Part shown: one piece after another, positions 47,681 through 57,629 of the stretch
Layout: each line of letters begins with the position of its first letter
Numbering within the stretch: the first letter of the stretch is position 1
Translations under genes and position numbers: made by a program
The notes under the pieces: model-generated
The model's database searches: none
What the model saw: only the letters and a program-made list of their open reading frames with translations
Told to the model about the DNA's origin: nothing
DNA from: Delphinapterus leucas
Taxonomy: Eukaryota; Chordata; Mammalia; Artiodactyla; Monodontidae
Reading direction: 5' to 3'
DNA: 64,000 nt
Assembly (NCBI RefSeq): GCF_002288925.2
Contig: NW_022098031.1
Coordinates: 1,147,159 to 1,211,158 of the forward strand

Positions 47681-48677
47681 CAGAAGCCAAGAAACTATGG
47701 CCTGTAGGCCAAATCTGGCATGCTGCCTGATTTTGTTTGACCCAGAAGCTAAAAACGACTTTTACATTTTTTAAGAGTTGAAATAATTTTTTAAAGAATA
47801 ATATTTTCTGACATATTAAAACTATATGATAATTCAAAAAGAGTCATGTACCACAATGTTCACTGCAGCTCTATTTACAATAGCCAGGACACGGAAGCAA
47901 CCTAAGTGTCCATCGACAGATGAATGGATAAAGATGTGGCACATATATACAATGGAATATTACTCAGCCATAAAAAGAAACGAAACTGAGTTATTTGTAG
48001 TGAGATGGATGGACCTAGAGTCTGTCATACTGAGTGAAGTAAGTCAGAAAGAGAAAAACAAATACCGTATGCTAACACATATATAGGAATCTAAAAAATA
48101 AAAAAAATGGTTCTGAAGAACCTAGGGGCAGGACAGGAATAAAGACGAAGACGTAGAGAATGGACTTGAGGACATGGGGAGGGGGAAGGGTAAGCTGCGA
48201 TGAAGTGAGAGAGTGGCATGGACATATATACACTACCAAATGTAAAATAGATAGCTAGTGGGAAGCAGCCACATAGCACAGGGAGATCAGCTCGGTGCTT
48301 TGTGACCACCTAGAGGGGTGGGATAGGGAGGGTGGAAGGGAAACGCAAGAGGGAGGAGATATGGGGATATATGTATACGCATAGCTGATTCACTTTGTTA
48401 TACGGCAGAAAGTAACACACCATTGTAAAGCAATTATACTCCAATAAAGATGTTAAATTAATTAATTTAAAAAATAAAAAGTGAAACTATATGAAATTTC
48501 TATTTCAATATCCATAAATAAAGTGTTACTGGGATACAGCTATGTTCATTCACCTATGTATTGTCTGTGGTTGTTTTCGCACTACAACAGAGTTGAGTAG
48601 CTGCAACTAAGACCATATGGCCCACAAAGCCTAAAATAATTATCTGGTCCTTGACAGAAAAATGTTGCCAACTCTTG
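47681..48677 (-). mobile_element. hAT-type MITE (CAGNGGTCGGCAAAC ends), split by an L1
   Basis: Left end 'cagaagccaagaaactatgg' then 'cctgtaggccaaatctggca' and 'gcctgattttg'. After the L1 it resumes with 'aaataaagtgttactgggat', 'gtattgtctgtggttgtttt' and 'cagagttgagtagctgcaac', ending 'gttgccaactcttg'. Same family as 62936-63200. Confidence 0.75.
47830..48483 (+). mobile_element. 5'-truncated L1, young subfamily, with 11-bp TSD
   Basis: Begins in the ORF2 C-terminus (in-frame relic at 47826-48086, nearly the same as the long L1 at 59800-60050) and ends 'ccaataaagatgttaaatta' plus an A-rich tail. TSD 'aaactatatga' at 47819-47829 and 48484-48494. Same 3'UTR type as the 52.7-60.4-kb element. 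Confidence 0.95.
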
Positions 48678-48900
48678 AACTAGGGCATGTCACAGAGTAT
48701 AAGAAAGAATGGCAAATCAAGCACTCTTAGGGCTTCCACCCAGAAGTAAAACAGCGATTTATGCTCACTTTTCATTGTCTAAAACAAATCACATGGCCAC
48801 ACTGAATTTTAGCGAAGGGATAGGGAATTGCAATCCTACTCTGTGCCCAGGAGAAGAAACAAAAATATTTTGATGACCAGCACTTATAACTATCACAATT

Positions 48901-49639
48901 AAGAAAAAAAAATTAGAAAATAAATGGTTACATGTTAAGCAGATTCTCTATTTTACAAATAATCTACTGGTTGTCCTAGAAAATATGGCAAATTAACAAG
49001 AGCTTCTGGCTATCTCTCCAGAAACCAAACTCTGATGAGGCCAAAGAAGTGAGACGGAGGTTGAGGAATCTCAGAACTTTGCACCAAAAGTACGGAAAAC
49101 TCTTAGGGATAGAGGTCAAGGCCTGGTGTAACTGGGAGAAGGGGGTTGAGGGTAAGACGGCAACCAAGCACAGAAGACTGAGAGGCAATAACAGGGAAAA
49201 GCCTGGTAAAGGGTTTTCTAATGGTGCCCATTTATTTCCACAACACTACCCTAAAATGTCATTGCCTATCTCCAAACCAGAGCCAACAGAATGGGGGAGA
49301 TAGCATCAGGATAGCACAGGAGTTCAGCTAGAGTTAGAGTGAAAAGCTACAAGTACAGGCAGGCTGGACTCAATCCTGAGCATTCTCTTCCCTCATTTCT
49401 TCACTCTTTTTCCTACCCTTTGTCCCCATTTGTCAAAGTTTCTAATTACAGCTGAGGAAGACAGCTCCTTAAAAGGATCTATATACTCAGGAAAGAGTCA
49501 CTGGAATGGAACACCAGATGGGATACGGTGAGGGTGAGAAGACCACATGAATGAAAGTGGTCCAGCCCACAGGCTCCCCACTCTGGGGATCACCTCTCCT
49601 CCCCACTTGGAGGAGTATATTCTAGGCCTTTTAAAATTA
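48901..49639. other. Unassigned background
   Basis: About 740 bp. Overlapping frames on opposite strands at 48976-49303 and a 72-codon minus frame at 49498-49716 lack domains. Confidence 0.35.
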
Positions 49640-51702
49640 GAAAAATAATAGAAATAGATACAAACAACTGCAAATACAATGGAGATTAAAAAATATTGTA
49701 AACAACTATATGCCAATAAATATAAAACTAGATGAAATTAATAAATTTAATTTTAAGCTAAAATGCAAATAGAAAGCTTGAATAAATTAATACCCATTAA
49801 ATAAGTTGAAATATTAATCAAAGACCTTCTCAAAAAAAACCAATAAGCCCCAGGTGCAAATAATTTTACATGTGTATGCTCCCACATATGTTTCTTACTT
49901 CATGTAAGAAGTAATCTATTCCTTATACAAATTATTCCAAAAATCTTTTTAAACTAATTCATTTTATTATTCCAAATACAAATAAGAAAAGAATACCAAA
50001 AATAATAATTTAAAGAGATTTTTAAAAAGCATTCCATAAATTTAATACATACATGCTGGAAAAGCTAAGAAGACTAGAAGTAGAACTTCATTAATTTTAT
50101 AAAGGCTATCTACAAATAACTAATGCAAACATTACAGTTAATGGTGAAAATTTAGATATATTTCCTTAGGATCCAGAACAAGACAAGGAACAGTGCTACG
50201 ACTGCTACTATTCAATATAGTACTTCAGGTCCTACCAACAAAATAAGACCAAAAAAAAGGATTACAAAATAAGAAAGAGATTTTGTAGAATGGATTAAAA
50301 AAGCAACAACTCTCTGCTGCCTACAAAAGACAACTTTGAACAAAAACACATGGACTGGATGAAAGTAATTGGATGGAAAAAGATATATAGTATAAATAGC
50401 AGCATAAGAAGGCTAAAGGGACATATCAGTATCTGTTCAAATACACTTCAAGACAAAGACCATTACCAGAGATAGAGACATTTTATAACAATTGAACACT
50501 CAATCATCAGGAATACATCATAGTCATAAATGTATATGCACCTAATAGAGCTTCCAAAATCATGAAACATAAGTGCCAAAATTAAATGGAAATATAAACA
50601 AAGCCACCACTGGAGATTTTATCACCCTCTCTCGAAAATTGATAGAGTAATTAGACAAACTCGATAAAAACACAGAAGAATTAAACCACAGTATCAACCT
50701 GCTTGACCTAAATATATTTATACAATACTACACCCAACAAGAGCAGAAGACACATTCTTTTCAAGGGAACGTGGAACACTGACCAAAACAGTATATTCTG
50801 GGCTCTAAAACAAGTCTTAATAAATTTTAAATACTTTTAAAGCATTGAAATCCTAAACAGAGTTTGTTCTCTGACTATAAAGGACATAATCTAGGAATCA
50901 ATAATTTTTTAAATGTCAGAAATACCTAAAATATTTAAAAATTAGATAACACACTCTTAAATAACTTATGTGTTAATGAAGGAATCACAAGGGAAATTAG
51001 AAAATATTCCCAAAGTAATGATCATATTTGAAAATATGGACAATTAATTACACATGACTGACAATGAAAATACATTTCAAATTTTGTGGGATTTCAAACT
51101 AAATATCAAGGAAAACACAACATATAAAAATTTGTTCCTAGAAGAAAATTTACAGCTTTAAATGCTTATTTTTTCAAAAAATAAAGGTATAAAATGGCTT
51201 TAGGAAATTAGAAAAAGAGGAGCAAAGAACACCCAAAGAAAGGAGAAGAAGAAAATAATAAAGAAATCAAATTATATATAAAATAAACAATAGAAAAAGT
51301 TAACAAAGCCAAAAACTGATTCTGTGAAAAGGCCAACAAAATTGATAAACCCATAGTTAGACTGATCAGTAAGTACAAAGAAAGAACATAAATTATAAAC
51401 ATCAGAAAGTAAAATCACTACAAATCCTATGGATATTAAAAGAATAATAACAAATACTATGAGCTAATTTATGCAATAAATTAAGCAATTTAAATGAAAT
51501 GGACAAACCTCTTTAAAAATACATGTTAATAAAACTGACACAGATGAAATAATAAATCTGGGTAGCCCTATATCTATTGAACAAATTAAATTCATTTTTG
51601 ACAAACCCTCCCACAAAAAAATCCCCAGGCCCAGATGGCTTCACAAGTGAATTTTGCCAAATAAATAATAATGAAATAAAAATAATCTCACATAAAACTC
51701 TT
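49640..51702 (+). repeat. Old L1M ORF2 debris, two out-of-order blocks
   Basis: 49640-50280 resembles the RT part ('caactatatgccaataaata', 'gctactattcaatatagtac', 'ttcaggtcctacca'). 50281-51702 restarts further upstream in the endonuclease region and runs to the RT start ('aatgtatatgcacctaatag', 'agcagaagacacattctttt', 'agccaaaaactgattctgtg', 'atccccaggcccagatggct'). Later-then-earlier order means two insertions or a rearrangement. No open frame survives. Confidence 0.75.
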
Positions 51703-51960
51703 CCATGATATGGTGGAAAAAAGAATTACTGACCCAATTATGATTGTAAGAACAGGTTTGATAAATATTGCCTGTGTGGCTTCCTTGTTAACGACAACAC
51801 AAGTTGTAGTGACTGAACTTCCTAAAGAAGAGAAAGACCTTGCCATGGGTGCAATGAGTGCATGAGAGAAGACGAGAAGTACAGAAGCAGCCTTTCTATA
51901 GAAAGTAGAATTGATTATGTAAAATTATATATCATCTTTATGTAAAATTTTTTTCATTCT
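51703..51960 (+). pseudogene. HSPD1P: 3' fragment of an HSPD1 (HSP60) processed pseudogene
   Basis: Intact HSPD1 is the mitochondrial chaperonin subunit. Here only its last codons survive: the plus strand translates as [16 protein letters not shown], then [16 protein letters not shown] and [11 protein letters not shown], which match the HSPD1 C-terminus as I recall it, then a stop instead of the Gly/Met-rich tail. After a junction near 51865, 'gaagcagcctttctatagaa' and 'ttgattatgt' match the far 3'UTR, so most of the 3'UTR and the GGM tail are deleted. No introns are visible. The 5' boundary abuts L1M sequence. Non-functional. Confidence 0.82.
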
Positions 51961-51989
51961 AAAATAAATAGTCTTATTTCTGTTCATCA

Positions 51990-52680
51990 AAAAGGCCTAA
52001 AAGCAATGTCATTCCTGTATTTGGTCTTTACATCCTATCCACCACCAAAAGGAATCAGAACTCCTTTAAGAAATGGTTGATTCCATGTCTGAGGTAGGAA
52101 ATGTACGATATGGGTCTGGGATATCTTGTTAATGACAGAAAGCAAAAAAGTTATCAAAAAGTGATCAGTCATGTCCAAGGGACATAGGAACATGCTTGAA
52201 GAGGTTCCCACTAACCAAAATGGGACAACTTAAACATCAAGAGGAATAAAGACTGCACCTCATGTCATGCACATGAACAAATACAAGTTGATAATGAGTT
52301 CAGAAGGATGCTTTAAAAGGGGTGGGGGGGGCAAAACAAAACAAAACTCATTAGATATTATGGAAATTTGCAAGGGTACCTAATCATTACTCAGTAAATT
52401 GATAATAAAATGGAAAGAATAAAACATTTATCCTGCCTTTCTGCATTTCAGAGTAACCAAATACCTTTGCTGGATGAGGACAGGTAGTTCTTCCATCAAA
52501 AACATCAGCTAGCGCACTGATGCCTACAAGCTCTTTGGAGGAGCTAATGATAGACTCTGGGAAGGCTTATGCCAAGGAGTACTTCCCAGAACTTTGGCTT
52601 CCAGTGTCCTTGACCACACAGTGAGCCACAGCCACTCCCTGCCTCTGCGGGAGACCCTCCAACACTAGCAGAGTTGAGGA
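51990..52680 (-). repeat. Old L1 5'-region sequence, reverse-oriented
   Basis: The minus strand from 52680 downward reads as an L1 5'UTR of another subfamily ('gtgttggagggtctcccgca', 'ggctgtggctcactgtg', 'gttctgggaagtactccttg') and then as an old dispersed sequence ('gttgtcccattttggttagt', 'gggaacctcttcaagcatgt', 'catggaatcaaccatttctt'). It sits head-to-head with the long L1 that starts at about 52681. Parts of the assignment are uncertain. Confidence 0.6.
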
Positions 52681-54699
52681 AGATGGCGGAAGAGTAAGAC
52701 GCGGAGATCACCTTCCTCCCCATAGATACATCAGAAATACATCTACACGTGGAACTGCTCCTATAGAACACCCACTGAATGCTGGCAGAAGACCTCAGAC
52801 CTCCCAAAAGAAAAGAAACTCCCCACATACCTCGGTAGGGCAAAAGAAAAAACAGACAAAAGAATAAGGGCGGGACTTGCACCAATGGGAGGGAGCTGTG
52901 AAGGAGGAAAGGTTTCCACACACTAGGAAGCCCCTTCGCGGGTGGAGACTGCAGGTGGTGGAGGCGGGAAGCTTCGGAGCCGGAGCCGCGGAGGAGAGCA
53001 CAGCAACAGGGGTGCGGAGGGCAAAGCGGAGAGATTCCCGCACAGAGGATCGGTGCCGACCGTCACTCACCAGCCCGAGAGGCTTGTCTGCTCACCCGCC
53101 GGGGCGGGCGGGGGCTGGGAGCTGAGGCTCGGGCTTCAGAGGTAGGATCCCAGGGAGAGGACTGGGGTTGGCCGCTTGAACACAGCCTTAAGGGGGCTAG
53201 TGCGCCACAGCTAGCCGGGAGGGAGTTCGGGAAAAGGTCTAGAGCTGCCGAAGAGACAACAGACTTTTTCTTGCCTCTTTGTTTCCTGGTGCGCGAGGAA
53301 AGGGGATTAAAAGCGCTGCTTAAGGGAGCTCCAGAGACAGGCGCGAGTTGCGGCTAACACCACCGACCCCAGAGATGGGCATGAGACGCTAAGGCTGCTG
53401 CTGCCGCCACCAAGAAGCCAGTGTGCGAGCACAGGTCACTATCCACACCGCCTCTCCCACAGGTCACTACCCACACCGCCTCTCTCAGGAGCCTGTGCAG
53501 CCCGCCACTGCCAGGGTCCCGTGATCCGGGGACAACTTCCCCAGGAGAACGCACGGCGCCTCAGGCTGCTGCAACCTCACACCGGCCTCTGCCGCTGCAG
53601 GCTCGCCCCGTACCCCTCCCTCTCCCGAGCCTGAGTGAGCCAGAGCCCCCGAATCACCTGCTCCTTTACCCCGTCCTGTCTGAGTGAAAAACAGACGCCC
53701 TAAGGCGACCTACACGCAGAGGCGGGGCCAAATCCAAAGCTGAGACCCGGGAGCTGTGCGAACAAAGAAGAGAAAGGGAAATTTCTCCCAGCAGCCTCAG
53801 GAGCAGCGGATTAAAGCTCCACAATCAACTTGATATACCCTGCATCTGTGGAATACCTGAATAGACAAGGAATCATCCCAAATTGAGGAGGTGGACTTTG
53901 AGAGCAAGATATATTATTTTTTCCTTTTCCTCTTTTTGTGAGTGTGTATGTGTATGCTTCTGTGTGAGATTTTGTCTGTATAGCTTTGTTTTCACCATTT
54001 GTCCTAGGGATCTGTCCGTGTGTTTTGTTTTGTTTTGTTTTTCTTACTTTTCAAAAAAATTTTTTTCTTAATAATTATTTTTTATTTTAATAACTTTATT
54101 TTATTTTATCTTACTTTATTTTATTTTATCTTCTTTATTTCTTTCTTTCTACTTTTTCTCCCTTTTATTCTGAGCCTTGTGGATGAAAAGTTCTTGGTGC
54201 TCCAGCCAGGAGTCAGTGCTGTGCCTCTGAGGTGGGAGAGCCAACTTCAGGACACTGGTTCACAAGAGAATTCCCAGCTCCACGTACTATCAAACAGGAA
54301 AAATCTCCAAGAGATCTCCATCTCAACACTAAGATCCAGCTTCACTCAACGACCAGCAAGCTACAGTGCTGGACACCCTATGCCAAACAACTAGCAAGAC
54401 AGGAATACAACCCCACCCATTAGTAGAGAGGCTGCCTAAAATCATAATAAGGCCACAGACACCCCAAAACACACCACCAGACATGGACCTGCCCACCAGA
54501 AAGACAAGATCCACCCTCATCCACCGAAACACAGGCACTAGTCCCCTCCACCAGGAAGCCTACACAACACACTGAACCAACTTTAGCCACTGGGGACAGA
54601 CACCAAAAACAACGGGAGCTACAAACCTGCAGCCTGCAAAAAGGAGACCCCAAACACAGTAAGATAAGCAAAACGAGAAGACAAAAAAACACACAGCAG
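52681..54699 (+). promoter_or_regulatory. L1 5'UTR and internal promoter region
   Basis: Begins 'gaagatggcggaagagtaag', with an early 'aagatggcgg' box (CCGCCATCTT on the other strand, the YY1-type site known near the start of other L1s). 52870-53760 is rich in CpG and GC, unlike the flanking AT-rich DNA. It includes a 28-bp imperfect tandem duplication at 53431-53458 and 53459-53486. The end (53960-54170) is T-rich. Short frames inside are not genes. Confidence 0.75.
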
Positions 54700-55558
54700 A
54701 TGAAGGAGCAAGGTAAAAACCCACCAAACCTAACAAACGAAGAGGAAATAGGCAGTCTTCCTGAAAAAGAATTCAGAATAATGATAGTAAAGATGATTCA
54801 ACATCTTGGAAATAGAATAGAGAAAATGCAAGAAATATTTAACAAGGACCTAAAAGAACTAAAGAGGAAACAAGCAAAGATGAACAACACAATAAATGAA
54901 ATTGAAAATACTCTAGAAGGGATCAATAGCAGAATAACTGAGCAGAAGAATGGATAAGTGACCTGGAAGATAAAATAGGGGAAATAACTACTGCAGAGCA
55001 GAAAAAAGAATGAGAAGAACTGAGGACAGTCTCAGAGACCTCTGGGACAACATTAAATGCACCAACATTCAAATTATAGGGGTCGCAGAAGAAGAAGAGA
55101 AAACGAAAGGGACTGAGAAAATATTTGAAGAGATTATAGTTGAAAACTTCCCTAATATGGGAAAAGAAATAGTTAATCAAGTCCAGGAAGCACAGAGAGT
55201 CCCATACAGGATAAATCCAAGGAGAAACACGCCAAGACACATATTAATCAAACGGTCAAAAATTAAATACAAAGAAAACATATTAAAAGCAGCAAGGGAA
55301 AAACAACAAATAACACACAAGGGAATCCCCATAAGGTTAACAGCTGATCTTTCAGCAGAAACTCTGCAAGCCAGAAGGGGGTGGCAGGACATATTTAAAG
55401 TGATGAAGGAGAAAAACCTACAAACAAGATTACTCTACTCAGCAAGGATCTCGTTCAGATTTGATGGAGAAATTAAAACCTTTACAGACAAGCAAAAGCT
55501 GAGAGAGTTCAGAACCACCAAACCAGCTTTACAACAAATGCTACAGGAACTTCTCTAG
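54700..55558 (+). pseudogene. L1 ORF1 (RNA-binding chaperone), frameshifted
   Basis: ORF1p is the trimeric RNA chaperone of the L1 ribonucleoprotein. The first part (54700-54957) starts MKEQGKNPPNLTNEEEIGS and forms the Lys/Glu-rich coiled coil. A frameshift near 54945 shifts it to a +1 frame (EWISDLEDKIGEITTAEQKK) that ends at a stop near 55010. The third part (55010-55558) starts at RRTEDSLRDLWDNIKCTN and covers the RRM-like and C-terminal domains (IQIIGVAEEEEK, LQARRGWQDIFKVM), ending QQMLQELL. Two frameshifts therefore break an otherwise well-preserved gene. Confidence 0.92.
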
Positions 55559-56642
55559 GCGAGAAACACAAGAGAAGGAAAAGACCTACAATAACAAACC
55601 CAAAACAATTAAGAACATGGAAATAGGAACATACATATCGATAATTACCTTAAATGTAAATGGCTTAAATGCTCCCACCAAAAGACACAGACTGGCTGAA
55701 TGGATACAAAAACAAAACCCATATACACACTGTCTACAAGAGACCCACTTCAGACCAAGGGACACATACAGACTGAAAGTGAGGGGATGGAAAGAGATAT
55801 TCCATGCAAATGGAAATCAAAAGAAAGCTGAAGTAGCAATTCTCATATCAGACAAAATAGACTTTAAAATAAAGACTATTACAAGAGACAAAGAAGGACA
55901 CTACATAATGATCAAGGGATCGATCCAAGGAGAAGATATAACAATTGTAAATATTTATGCACCCAACATAGGAGCACCTCAGTACATAAGGCAAATACTA
56001 ACAGCCATAAAAGGGGAAATTGACAGTAACACATTCATGGTAGGGGACTTTAACACCCCACTTTCACCAATGGACAGACCATCCAAAATGAAAATAAATA
56101 AGGAAACACAAGCTTTAAATGATACATTAAATAAGATGGACTTAACTGATATTTATAGGACATTCCATCCAAAAACAACAGAATACACATTTTTCTCAAG
56201 TGCTCATGGAACATTCTCCAGGATAGAACATATCTTGTGTCACAAATCAAGCCTTGGTAAATTTAAGAAAATTGAAATTGTATCAAATATCTTTTCCAAC
56301 CACAGCGCTATGAGACTAGATATCAATTACAGGAAAAGATTTCTAAGAACTACAAACACATGGAGACTAAACAATACACTACTTAATAACAAAGTGATAA
56401 ATGAAGAAATTAAAGAGGAAATCAAAAAATACCTAGAAACAAATGACAATGGAGACACGACGACCCAAAACCTATGGGATGCAGCAAAAGCAGTTCTGAG
56501 AGGGAAGTTTATAGCAATACAATCCTACCTTAAGAAACAGGAAGCATCTCAAATAAACAACCTGACCTTGCACCTAAAGCAATTAGAGAAAGAAGAACAA
56601 AAAAACCCCAAAGTTAGCAGAAGGAAAGAAATCATAAAGATC

Positions 56643-56742
56643 NNNNNNNNNNNNNNNNNNNNNNNNNNNNNNNNNNNNNNNNNNNNNNNNNNNNNNNNNN
56701 NNNNNNNNNNNNNNNNNNNNNNNNNNNNNNNNNNNNNNNNNN
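56643..56742. other. 100-N assembly gap
   Basis: Exactly 100 N's, the conventional length for a gap of unknown size. The 170 bases before it (56473-56642) recur after it (56743-56912) with one difference seen (g/a in 'caattagagaaag' versus 'caattaaagaaag'). Confidence 0.98.
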
Positions 56743-57280
56743 TATGGGATGCAGCAAAAGCAGTTCTGAGAGGGAAGTTTATAGCAATACAATCCTACCT
56801 TAAGAAACAGGAAGCATCTCAAATAAACAACCTGACCTTGCACCTAAAGCAATTAAAGAAAGAAGAACAAAAAAACCCCAAAGTTAGCAGAAGGAAAGAA
56901 ATCATAAAGATCATATCAGAAATAAATGAAAAAGAAGGAAACGATAGCAAATTTCAATAAAACTAAAAGCTGGTTCTTTGAGAAGATAAACAAAATTGAT
57001 AAACCATTAGCCAGACTCATCAAGAAAAAAAGGGAGAAGAATCAAATCAATAGAATTAGAAATAAAAAAGGAGAAGTAACAACTGACACTGCAGAAATAC
57101 AAAAGATCATGAGAGATTACTACAAGCAACTATATGCCAATAAAATGGACAACCTGGAAGAAATGGACAAATTCTTAGAAATGCACAACCTGCCAAGACT
57201 GAACCAGGAAAAAATAGAAAATATGAACAGACCAATCACAAGCACTGAAATTGAAACAGTGATTTAAAATCTTCCAACAA

Positions 57281-57629
57281 GGGCTTCCCTGGTGGTGCAG
57301 TGGTTGAGAATCTGCCTACTAATGCGGGGGACATGGGTTTGAGCCCTGGTCTGGGAAGATCCCACATGCTGCAGAACAACTAGGCCTCTGAGCCACAACT
57401 ACTGAGCCTGCACGTCTGGAGCCTGTGCTCCGCAACAAAAGAGGCCACAATAGTGAGAGGCCCGCGCACCGCAATGAAGAGTGGCCTCCGCTTGCCACAA
57501 CTAAAGAAAGCCCTCGCACAGAAATGAAGACCCAACACAGCCCAAAATTAATTAATTAATTAATTTTTTTTAAAAAAAGAAAAGAAATTCTGATTTCCTA
57601 ACTGCAAGGAAGTCAGAATAATAAAAAAA
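57281..57629 (+). mobile_element. CHR SINE (long type) inserted in L1 ORF2, with extra 3' sequence
   Basis: Starts 'gggcttccctggtggtgcag'. Body ends 'gacccaacacagcccaaaat', then an (AATT)n and T8 stretch and an A7 tract (57572-57578), after which come about 43 bases of non-SINE sequence ('gaaattctgatttcctaact', 'gcaaggaagtcagaataat') and a second A tract. TSD 'aaaatcttccaacaa' at 57266-57280 and 'aaaatcctccaacaa' at 57630-57644, one mismatch. Confidence 0.93.

Larger units (their letters stand above)
47495..48900. repeat. Ancient repeat hosting a MITE and an L1 (outer shell)
   Basis: Left part at 47495-47680 ('gattgcactaggtaatgctg', 'ttagtggcttaaaataacta', 'agtagccttcatctagaa') and right part at 48678-48900 ('gctcacttttcattgtctaa', 'aacaaatcacatggccacac', 'gcaatcctactctgtgccca') belong to one old mammalian repeat whose name I cannot give. 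The MITE at 47681-48677 lies between them. Confidence 0.6.

Noticed and set aside
51703..51960. Functional HSP60 C-terminal exon
   Set aside because: Only about 50 codons, altered residues, truncated tail, fused to distal 3'UTR and surrounded by L1 debris.
52870..53760. Host gene promoter or first exon in a CpG-rich block
   Set aside because: It is the 5'UTR of the L1 whose ORF1 follows directly.
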